Below the pieces are notes generated by a model that did not search any database, was not told the origin of the DNA, and worked only from the letters and a program-made list of their open reading frames with translations. A stretch of 64,000 bases of DNA, taken from contig NZ_CP025197.1 of NCBI RefSeq assembly GCF_002844395.1, positions 868,001-932,000 of the forward strand. Direction: 5' to 3'. This DNA is from Acetivibrio saccincola. Lineage in GTDB: Bacteria > Bacillota > Clostridia > Acetivibrionales > Acetivibrionaceae. This document shows, piece by piece, positions 17,175 to 24,620 of this stretch; the first letter of the stretch is position 1, and every line of letters begins with the position of its first letter. A program made the position numbers and the translations under genes.

Positions 17175-17729
17175 ATAATAGAGAAGATATGTTTTGCGGA
17201 AGATACTCTGATTAAAACAGAAGATGGCTACAAAAAAACAACACCAACCCATCCATTTTGGGTAATAGGAAAAGGCTGGGTAGCAGCAGGTGACATGGAA
17301 GTAGGAGATAAGGTATACTTATACTCAGGTGATGCGAGAGAAATAAAGGAGTTAAAGTTTGAGCATTTAGATTCACCAATAAAGGTATACAACTTCGAAG
17401 TTGAAGACTGGCACACCTACTTTGTATCAGAGCAGGATGTATTTGTACATAATAGCTGTGGAGATAAATCTAGAAATAAGCCTAAACAATCGGGACACCC
17501 CAATTCTGTTGAGATTCAAAGAGATGCAAATGGGAATATTACAAAATATACTGAATTTGGACCAAACGGAGAATTTGTAAAAGAAGTGAGGATAACAGGA
17601 AAGGAACACGGTAATATTCCTAGACCAAATGTTAAAATACCAGATTTCAACACGAATCCCAAAACAGGTGAAACTTTTTTAAATCGTTACATAGTGAGAG
17701 CAATTGAAGAATGGGAACTGCCCAAATAA
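17175..17729 (+). pseudogene. HINT with internal deletion plus toxin tip
   Basis: The frame starts after a TAA at 17172. It reads IIEKICFAEDTLIKTEDGYKK and jumps directly to TTPTHPFWVIGKGW, so about 50 residues of the HINT core are deleted in frame. HINT ends at HN-SC and the toxin (17454-17729, about 91 residues) follows: GHPNSVEIQRDANGNITKYTEF...KEVRITGKEHGNIPRPNVKIPDFNTNPKTGETF...VRAIEEWELPK. The outline matches the toxin partnered with Imm53, but the downstream gene is unrelated to Imm53. There is no start codon with a binding site, so it is probably a silent cassette. Confidence 0.6.
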
Positions 17730-17816
17730 TATATGGGCAGTACAGTTATCAAGATTAATGATGTTTAAAAACAAAGATATTTGAAAAAAATAAATTTTAT
17801 AGAAAAAGGTGATTTT

Positions 17817-18272
17817 ATGAGCTTATTTAAAGATGAAATAGTGGGAGAGTTTTTGGAATGGAAAAATGCTAATCCCGATAATTTTACATGGTGGAATTTT
17901 GTAAATATAAAAGCTGATATAGATACTGCATTGGCGTTTGCTAAATTTTATTCTCCAGAATTATTGGAGATTGAAGGATATTGTTTATTAAAAGATAAAT
18001 TTTCTCCAAATGTTTTTGAAGGTTGGAAAAGATCGTGTCAAAATAATAAAGAATGTGTAGAGAAAATGATGAACATTTATCAAATAAGAGACTTTTTTCA
18101 TATTAATACTATTGATTCAGAAAACGAAAACGAAAAATTTAAAGCATTGGGAAGGATTTTGAAATTTTTTTGGGAAATATCTTTTGAAAAAAACTATCCT
18201 GAAAAAAAATTAAAGGTGCATCTTTTTGAAGAAGATGATGGGGAATTTTTTATTACAGTTTATAGTTTGTGA
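17817..18272 (+). CDS. unknown immunity protein
   Basis: 151 residues from the ATG at 17817, with AAAAAGGTG just upstream; the TTG at 17781 is a worse start. The protein is rich in aromatic residues (EFLEWKNANPDNFTWWNFVNI) and acidic, with a C-terminal LKVHLFEEDDGEFFITVYSL strand pair. No membrane segment. It is placed behind the toxin tip ending at 17729 and is inferred to be its immunity. I do not recognise the family. Confidence 0.5.
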   Translation: MSLFKDEIVGEFLEWKNANPDNFTWWNFVNIKADIDTALAFAKFYSPELLEIEGYCLLKDKFSPNVFEGWKRSCQNNKECVEKMMNIYQIRDFFHINTIDSENENEKFKALGRILKFFWEISFEKNYPEKKLKVHLFEEDDGEFFITVYSL

Positions 18273-18339
18273 TTTATATTAATATATTTATTGGTAGATT
18301 TTTAAAAATTAATTAATTGGGTAATTTTAAAATCCAATA

Positions 18340-18386
18340 CCAACTCATCCATTTTGGGTAATAGGAAAAGGCTGGGTGTTAGCGTA
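18340..18386 (+). pseudogene. HINT stub at the left edge of the ISLre2 element
   Basis: The bases encode PTHPFWVIGKGWV, the middle of HINT, and are cut by the left inverted repeat of the transposon at 18378. The HINT resumes on the other side at 20641. Confidence 0.75.
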
Positions 18387-18432
18387 AAGTTATTGTAGGG
18401 AATGAGACATAAAATACCATATATAATTGAAA

Positions 18433-18498
18433 AGAAGATGACATCCTGTTAAGATATTAATTAACCAAAAATAATAAATAGAAAGGATGACATCTTCT
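18433..18498 (+). promoter_or_regulatory. inverted repeat burying the transposase start region
   Basis: AGAAGATGACATCCT (18433-18447) and AGGATGACATCTTCT (18484-18498) are complementary at 14 of 15 positions. The second arm holds the only AAAGGA-like site and abuts the ATG at 18499. In the mRNA this would hide the ribosome binding site. Confidence 0.55.
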
Positions 18499-19938
18499 AT
18501 GTATAATAGTATACAACATTTTAATGAATTTGGGGTAAAAAGAATTAAAAAAAAGATAAAAAATTTTATTGAAGAAGGAAAAGACTTAGCTGATCTTGTT
18601 CTTGGTCTAAAAGAAGATTTATTTAAACTTGGACGCGATATACTTAAAGAAGTGCTTGAAGATATGGATGAATATTTCCGTAACTGTGAAATAAGGAAAC
18701 AGTATTGGGAAATTATAAGAAAAGATAAAACAGCTATTTTAACGACATTTGGAACACTAAGTTATAACAGGACATATTTTAAGCATAAGGAAAATGGTAA
18801 TAGACAACACCTAGTCGACAGGATTGTAGGTGTAGAACCACATGACAGAGTAAGTGCCGATGTTGTAATTAATGCAATAGATGAAGCAGCTGACAGCAGC
18901 TACAGAAAGGCAGGAGAAAAGGCGACATATATTGATGAAATCAGCAAACAAGCAGTGATGAATAAAATACATAATATTGAAATAGTTGAGCCTGAAATAA
19001 AAGTAGATAAAAAGAGAGAAGTAAAAATATTGTATGTTGAGGCCGATGAGGACCATGTAGCATTACAACAAAAAAGTATATTGAGACAGAATGAGAAGGG
19101 CAAGAGAAATACAATTATGCCAAAACTTGTATATGTGCATGAGGGAATTGACTTTGAAAAAAGTAATAAGAAGAGAAAAGTATTAAAGAATGTTCGATAT
19201 TTTGGGGGTGTGTATAATAATTCAGAAAATTTGTGGCTTGAAGTATCGGAATACATATATAAACAATATGACGTTGATTTTTTAGAGACGGTGTATATAT
19301 TAGGAGATGGGGCGTCATGGATAAGGCAAGGAGTTAACTGGCTTTCAAAAAGTAAATTTGTACTTGATAGATACCATCTTCAAAAATACGTAAGAGTTGC
19401 AACCACACATTTAAATGATGAAGCAATAAGCCAAGATTTACAGGACGCATTGAATTTATCTGATAAAAAAAAGCTAACAAAGGTTTTTAAAAAGATAATC
19501 GAAAAGACAGGCGATAATGAAAGTAAAATAAAGGCTATAAAAAATGCAAAGCGATATATTTTAAATAATTGGGATGGTATAGAAATAAGGTCAAACAGAG
19601 GAATAGTGGGTTGTAGTGCTGAAGGTCATGTGAGTCATGTATTTTCATCCCGTTTAAGTTCAAGACCTAAAGGCTGGTCGAGAAAAGGTGTAGAAAAGAT
19701 GTCAAAGCTGATAATATACAAGAAGAATGGCGGTAAGGTATATGACATAGTTATGGCACAAAAACAAAAAAAGTTAGCAGCTAGTAGGCAAGAAATTCAG
19801 GAAAAATTAATTAAGGAATTAAAGAAGTCATCAAACAGGTATGAGAGTGTATGGAATAGTAATTTAACTGTTATTCATAAGGGGTGTAAAACTGGTTTAT
19901 ATAAAGAATTAAGGCGTATTATAGGTATATGCGGATAG
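18499..19938 (+). CDS. ISLre2-family (UPF0236) transposase
   Basis: 479 residues from the ATG at 18499; the ATG four codons earlier (18487) touches the AAAGG site with no spacing. Features of ISLre2 transposases are present: TTFGTLSYNRTYFKHK, KILYVEADEDHVALQ, YILGDGASWIRQGVNWL, FVLDRYHLQKYVR, and the C-terminal SCAEGHVSHVFSSRLSSRPKGWS-like block. DGASW and LDRYH carry acidic residues expected in the catalytic core. The gene looks full length and without frameshift, so the element may still move. Confidence 0.9.
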   Translation: MYNSIQHFNEFGVKRIKKKIKNFIEEGKDLADLVLGLKEDLFKLGRDILKEVLEDMDEYFRNCEIRKQYWEIIRKDKTAILTTFGTLSYNRTYFKHKENGNRQHLVDRIVGVEPHDRVSADVVINAIDEAADSSYRKAGEKATYIDEISKQAVMNKIHNIEIVEPEIKVDKKREVKILYVEADEDHVALQQKSILRQNEKGKRNTIMPKLVYVHEGIDFEKSNKKRKVLKNVRYFGGVYNNSENLWLEVSEYIYKQYDVDFLETVYILGDGASWIRQGVNWLSKSKFVLDRYHLQKYVRVATTHLNDEAISQDLQDALNLSDKKKLTKVFKKIIEKTGDNESKIKAIKNAKRYILNNWDGIEIRSNRGIVGCSAEGHVSHVFSSRLSSRPKGWSRKGVEKMSKLIIYKKNGGKVYDIVMAQKQKKLAASRQEIQEKLIKELKKSSNRYESVWNSNLTVIHKGCKTGLYKELRRIIGICG

Positions 19939-20254
19939 GGATGAGGTAATAATAAAGCAAAAATTACGGGAAAGTTTACAAGTAAGCCTATCCAATAGGA
20001 ATTATACATATCTAAAAAAAGACAAAGAAAAAGAAAAAACATAAAAAAAGAAAAAGAAAAGAAAAAAGCAAAACTTTAGTACCATGACCCGCGAAGCCCT
20101 ACTACTTGTCAAGGCCGGGCTTTGCCCGCTTGTTTTAGCCTTGACAAAATGGAAAATGGTACAATAGAAATACTTTTTTCTTTTAAAAGTAGCGTTAAAA
20201 TGTGAAGGAACATAGATAACAAAATGTACTGATTTGTGACAATCATTGAGTAAA
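19939..20254. other. non-coding 3' part of the ISLre2 element
   Basis: No gene. It contains a purine-rich run of AAAGAAAAAG type at about 20020-20065 and a hairpin-like GGCCGGGCTTTGCCCGCTT segment near 20125, which may end the transposase transcript. Confidence 0.4.
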
Positions 20255-20640
20255 ATGGATTCTTTATAGGAAGAAAGAGTTATATGGTATAATAGAGAAT
20301 AAGTTAGAGGAGTTATAAAAGAAAATAATTAGCTCAGCATGCAAATTATGCAAAATACTCTCGTTACTAAGAGACCGTTATTTGAAATAGTTGTATAAAA
20401 AATGGGATGCCATCTACTTTTCTTTTTCCTACAATAAATTGACGCTATCATGAATTCTTTATAGAAAGAAAGAGTTATATGGTATAATAGACAATAAGTT
20501 AGAGGAATTATAAAAGAAAATAAGGCTCAAAATGATGTAAAACACTTTCGTTACTAAGAGACCGTTATTTGAAATAGTTGCACAAATAAAAAATGGGATG
20601 CCATCTACTTTTCTTTTTCCTACAATAAATTGACGCTATC
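20255..20640 (+). repeat. tandem duplication of the ISLre2 right end
   Basis: Unit 1 at 20255-20449 (195 bases) and unit 2 at 20450-20640 (191 bases) are close copies. Each contains GGTATAATAG and GTTACTAAGAGACCGTTATT, and each ends in the 22-base right inverted repeat (20428-20449 and 20619-20640). Unit 1 has an extra AT-rich insertion near 20330. Confidence 0.85.
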
Positions 20641-21118
20641 GGGATGGGTAGCAGCAGGTGACATAGAAGCAGGAGATAAGGTATACTTATATTCAGGAGA
20701 AGGAAGAGAAGTAAAGGAAGTAAGGTTTGAGTATTTAGATACGCCAATAAAGGTATATAACTTTGAAGTTGAAGATTGGCATACATATTTTGTATCAGAG
20801 CAGGATGTATTTGTACATAATAGTTGTAAGGGTAAGGGAAATAGCAGAACTAGTTCAAAATATGAAGATATTACATCTAAACGCAGTCGTTACACCAACA
20901 AATCAACAGATGTAACTAAAGTGGAATTTGAAAAAAATTTATTAGAAAATGGTTGGACTAAGTCTATAAGTAAGGATGGTAAAACGATAATTCTTGAGAA
21001 AGATGGAGCAAAATATGTGCTTCGAGATTTTTCTAAATCAACTGGTGGACCAACAGCGGATTTTTATAAAGCAGGAAGTAAGTCCTTTTATATAAAGATA
21101 AGGTTGGGTGGAAATTAG
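20641..21118 (+). pseudogene. HINT tail with unclassified toxin tip, 5' part cut by ISLre2
   Basis: The frame can be read from a TTG inside the transposon end (20630), but the biological sequence starts at 20641 with GWVAAGDIEAGDKVYLY. HINT ends at HN-SC and the toxin (20822-21118) reads YEDITSKRSRYTNKSTDVTKVEFEKN...GWTKSISKDGKTIILEKDGAKYVLRDFSKSTGGPTADFY...SFYIKIRL. A basic, beta-rich domain with RDFSKSTGGPTADFY looks like a conserved core, but I cannot name it. The preceding Rhs part is beyond the transposon, reduced to a stub. Confidence 0.65.
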
Positions 21119-21119
21119 T

Positions 21120-21728
21120 ATGAACGTGAAGAACTTATTTATATACGATGTGGATGAGTATAAAAAATTTATTAATTTAATTAATAATGTATTCAAAACA
21201 TCTGTTGATCTTCCTGAAAATATTTTTAGGGATTGCTACAATAACTTTTTATTTGAAGAATTTGATTGGACAATGACTGAAGAATTTTCTGAAAAGCTAA
21301 AGCAATTGACAAAAGAGACAAATGACCCATTTGTATTAACTGCAGTAATAGAGCCAGACCCATTTGATTATTATTTAAATGAATTTGGCTATTTTAATTG
21401 GTTTAAAATACCTACTGATGAATTAGGAAAATATTATTTAGAGGCTTTAATGCATTATCCGGAGGAAAGTGTTGCAGATAGTATTCTTTATAATTCGCAA
21501 AAAATTGTTTGGATTGTTCCGTCAGCAAAATGGGCGATTTGGGGAGATAGGAGCTATGAGATTTGTATTTTTGGATGTCAGGTGGGATATCAAATAAAAA
21601 ATGCTCACACTTTAAAAACTTGGGAAACAGTAGAAAATGCATTGGAGTTTTGGATAAAATTATCTTTTAAGGATCAAATTATTTCAAAAGATTTTAGACA
21701 ACAGATGATTTATAATTATAAAAAGTAA
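21120..21728 (+). CDS. unknown immunity protein
   Basis: 202 residues from the ATG at 21120, two bases after the toxin stop, with GGGTGGA upstream; a GTG at 21108 overlaps the toxin. Acidic and aromatic protein (FIYDVDEYKKFINLINNVFKT...WIVPSAKWAIWGDRSYEICIFG). No signal peptide. Tight linkage to the toxin tip suggests it is the immunity protein. Family not recognised. Confidence 0.55.
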   Translation: MNVKNLFIYDVDEYKKFINLINNVFKTSVDLPENIFRDCYNNFLFEEFDWTMTEEFSEKLKQLTKETNDPFVLTAVIEPDPFDYYLNEFGYFNWFKIPTDELGKYYLEALMHYPEESVADSILYNSQKIVWIVPSAKWAIWGDRSYEICIFGCQVGYQIKNAHTLKTWETVENALEFWIKLSFKDQIISKDFRQQMIYNYKK

Positions 21729-21879
21729 GGGCAAAAAAGAAATACTTAAGTGCTTAACTGTAAATACTAATTTTTTTATTATATAACATTAAATAAAAGA
21801 TAGTGTAAATATAACAAAACAAATTTTTGAAATTTAGTTAAAATCCTCAAAACAAATGATATAGTGAGATATTTAAAAA

Positions 21880-23225
21880 ATATATAAGAAAAAACAGAGA
21901 AAGAAGTAACATATACACATGATTACAATAACAGGCTTACAAAAGTTAACATTATAGGAACTAAAGACGCATCCGTAGTTGAATATGCTTATGATGTAAA
22001 TCGTATAAGAGTTCAAAAGATAGTTGGCGGCACAGAGGTAACTAATTATCTGGTTGATGCAAACAGACTGTATGCTCAGGAATTAGAGGAAAGGGACGGC
22101 AATAAAGGCTACTGCCACAATAGCTTCCATTGCAATACCTGTTTTTGCAGGAATATACCTTACAATAGTAAATAAAGTATCAGTGTTGGATTACATTTCA
22201 GCACTGTGTTCGGAAGATGTATGGATAGAGGCGGCCATAGGTATTGGAATGGGAGCAGTATTAGGATTGGGGATTAAGGCAATAGCCAAAAAACTAGCAT
22301 GTGAAGTGGTGGCATTTATAGGAGTGATTATGTCCCTGTGGAGCCTTTACCAGTCAATTGATTTAAGTATTAATATGATAAAGGGAGGGGTATCACGGGA
22401 GCAGGTAGCCAGATACCTGGCAGTACTTACGGCAACGATAATACTGACTACATTAATAGGAAAGGTATGTTTCACTGAGGATACCCTTATTAAGACGGAG
22501 GACGCTATAAAGAAATCAAAGATATAGAGGTAGGGGATTTAGTTTACTCAGAAGACCCGCTGACAGGAGAAAAAGGACTAAAGAGAGTAACCAATGTATT
22601 TGTAAATGAAACCAGCGTTTTAGTAAGAATTTATGTAGAAGATGAAGAAATAGAGACAACACCGACCCATCCGTTTTGGGTAATAGGAAAGGGATGGGTA
22701 GCAGCAGGTGACATAGAAGCAGGAGATAAGGTATACTTATATTCAGGAGAAGGAAAAGAAGTAAAGGAAGTAAGGTTTGAGTACTTAGATACACCAATAA
22801 AGGTATACAACTTTGAAGTTGAAGACTGGCATACATATTTTGTATCAGAGCAGGATGTATTTGTACATAATAGTTGTAAGGGTAAGGGAACGAGTAAGAC
22901 TACAGGATACAGATATGTAAGTGAAGGGGAATTAAATGTTATAAAAAAGACAGGTACAATACCAAATACTGATAGGGCAGGAAACCTTAAAGATGTGTTT
23001 GTATCTCCCAATAAGTATAATACAGTTTCAGGCGCAGAAAAAGGTTTGCAGATAGGAAAACAAAATCCATTTGGTGCAACAGATTCTCCTATGTATAGAG
23101 TGGAATTTGATATGAGTGCAGTAAAATTTAAGTACGGTGGAAATGTTCAAGGCGGTACAGGAATTGAGCTTATTACCGAACAGGTAATACCTGTTGATTT
23201 GTCAAAAATATTTAGGTTAAGGTAG
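21880..23225 (+). pseudogene. broken Rhs-HINT cassette with ADP-ribosyltransferase-like toxin tip
   Basis: Starts in the same YD repeat as the cassette at 12754 (KTEKEVTYTHDYNNRL) and loses the whole Rhs core by a deletion near 22105. It runs through the hydrophobic region (22120-22460), has a one-base deletion at about 22504 (GAGGACGC for GAGGACGGC) inside HINT, and continues in the next frame to HN-SC. The toxin (22872-23225) reads TGYRYVSEGELNVIKKTGTIPNTDRAGNLKDVFVSPNKY...GATDSPMYRVEFDMSAVKF...GIELITEQVIPVDLSKIF. The RYVSEGEL and VFVSP pattern resembles ADP-ribosyltransferase-type toxins such as Tox-ART-HYD1; this is a guess from shape. Confidence 0.6.
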
Positions 23226-23232
23226 GTGCTAT

Positions 23233-23700
23233 ATGAGTATATTCCCCGATAATATAACAATAAAGATATTAGATAAGATAAGAAATACATCAGTAGCTGG
23301 AATAGCAGCAAAGGTAAGATTGTTTTCTAACCATAAGAACGATTATTACTTTATATTGCCACTTTCAGATGATAAAGGCCGCATTGTTATCACAAAGAGG
23401 TGGTTGAGCGAAGAAATTAAAAAAGAAAAAAATATGTTCATAATGGATTATTCATCGGAGTTAGAAGACTGTAAATCGCAGATAGAAATAATTATACTAG
23501 ATAAAAACTCACTTTCACGAGCAATATCAGCCATGGAATTATACCAAGATGAATTAGATATTAGTGATGAAGATATTTTGAAATATAAAAATGCTAGTAA
23601 TTATAAATACACTGCTAGAAGTGAAGTTTTTATACTAGATTCATCAAAATCTGATATAGAAATAAATATGAGCATAGAAGAGCAGGGTATACAAACGTAA
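23233..23700 (+). CDS. unknown immunity protein
   Basis: 155 residues from an ATG seven bases behind the toxin stop, with TAGGTG upstream. Beta-rich N-terminal half (NITIKILDKIRNTSVAGIAAKVRLF...YYFILPLSDDKGRIVITKRWL) resembling a carboxypeptidase-regulatory or transthyretin-like fold, then a helical acidic part. No signal peptide. It is inferred to be the immunity for the ART-like tip. Followed by a terminator-like stem-loop. Confidence 0.5.
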   Translation: MSIFPDNITIKILDKIRNTSVAGIAAKVRLFSNHKNDYYFILPLSDDKGRIVITKRWLSEEIKKEKNMFIMDYSSELEDCKSQIEIIILDKNSLSRAISAMELYQDELDISDEDILKYKNASNYKYTARSEVFILDSSKSDIEINMSIEEQGIQT

Positions 23701-23731
23701 AAATTTACTTGGTCAGTATAATAGCTATTTG

Positions 23732-23763
23732 AAGACGGTTATCTATAAACAGGTAGCCGTCTT
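23732..23763 (+). terminator. stem-loop terminator
   Basis: AAGACGG (23732-23738) pairs with CCGTCTT (23757-23763), extended by weaker pairs inside, and is followed by TCCTTCT. Confidence 0.55.
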
Positions 23764-23872
23764 TCCTTCTGCTTAAAAATAAATAGTAGATACATTAATA
23801 GAAGATTAGTACTTATATTTAAAACATAATGTGATACATTTAATCTATCAAATAACAAAGGAGGCTATATAA

Positions 23873-24396
23873 ATGCCGGATTTAATCAATATTAGACTCA
23901 CAAAGGACAGCAGAACATGACTATCAAACGCTGGGCGCAGGACGCTGCCAAAGCAGCAGTGTGGGGAAGTAATCCCGAAGTACTTATCGAGTTTTCAACT
24001 ACAGAGGCTGGCACAATACCACCAAAGGAACTGTATGAAATGGCTTATCAGTTAGCTTTTGATACAGAAGCGAAGGAGCGTGCGGCAATGTTGCAGAATA
24101 AAATTTCCGCAGGTATTCCGCTTAAGAATGAAGATGACAAAGCTTTCTATGAAAAGTATAGGCATAAGTATGGCAGTGTTCAAAAAGAGCAGGAGGATGA
24201 TTCCTTTGCATACTGGGAAAGTGAAATGACAGAGATAGAAGCTTTGGAGAAATTCAAAGGGGGTAAAGGTAATGACAAAAAGAAACAAAATGTATACTGT
24301 GAGATGCCCCGCTGCAATCACAGAGTATTTGATGCCGATTATGCTGATGTTGAAATCAAATGCCCTGAGTGTAGGAAAGTCTTTGAAGTCAAATAA
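23873..24396 (+). pseudogene. decayed phage gene pair (ribbon-helix-helix-type protein and zinc ribbon)
   Basis: AAAGGAGG precedes the ATG at 23873, which reads MPDLINIRLTKDSRT and stops. A second frame from 23917 gives 159 residues (NPEVLIEFSTTEAGTIPPKELYEMAYQ...EALEKFKGGKGN) that run into the zinc ribbon in the wrong register. The zinc ribbon itself would start at ATG 24272 (MTKRNKMYTVRCP), but one C is missing from a C run at about 24307, so its second half (NHRVFDADYADVEIKCPEC) is read in the other frame. Compared with 4589-5108, this is a diverged and damaged copy of the same module. Confidence 0.6.
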
Positions 24397-24404
24397 TCCT
24401 TGTT

Positions 24405-24620
24405 CCAGTAACGCAAAGGACTACCTTTCAATCGGACTTGCCAGGATGCTGTGTTCAAGGCTCTTTGGAACGGTGAATACCAAAGCGACAAATGCACCAG
24501 TGAGAGTGAAGCCGACCTTGCACTAATGGGTAAGCTGCTGTACTGGTGCTCCGTAATGCAGATGCAGCCATTGAAGCCTTTATAAATTAACCCTATGAAG
24601 CAGCGAAAGATACTATACCG
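24405..24620 (+). pseudogene. phage primase remnant joined to Rhs
   Basis: Read with frameshifts, the bases give KDYLSIGL, DAVFKALWNGEYQSDK, TSESEADLALMGKLLYWC and NADAAIEAFIN, then a TAA, then PYEAAKDTIP. This is the conserved segment found after the PrimPol domain in phage D5-type primases. At 24621 it passes directly, and in frame, into Rhs YD repeats (KVIDPLGNETCFEYD). The gene is clearly dead. Confidence 0.6.

Larger units (their letters stand above)
18378..20640 (+). mobile_element. ISLre2-family insertion sequence with both ends visible
   Basis: The left end, 18378-18399, and the right end, 20619-20640, are 22-base inverted repeats matching at 19 positions (the left begins GTTAGCGTAAAG; the right is the complement of GATAGCGTCAAT). 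Nine bases flank each side, AGGCTGGGT (18369-18377) and GGGATGGGT (20641-20649), equal at seven of nine positions. They correspond to the same point in HINT, as expected for the nine-base target duplication of this family. The element carries one transposase gene and a duplicated right end of about 190 bases. Confidence 0.85.

Noticed and set aside
20255-20640. Possible CRISPR array
   Set aside because: Only two long copies with no short spaced repeats; they are a duplicated transposon end.
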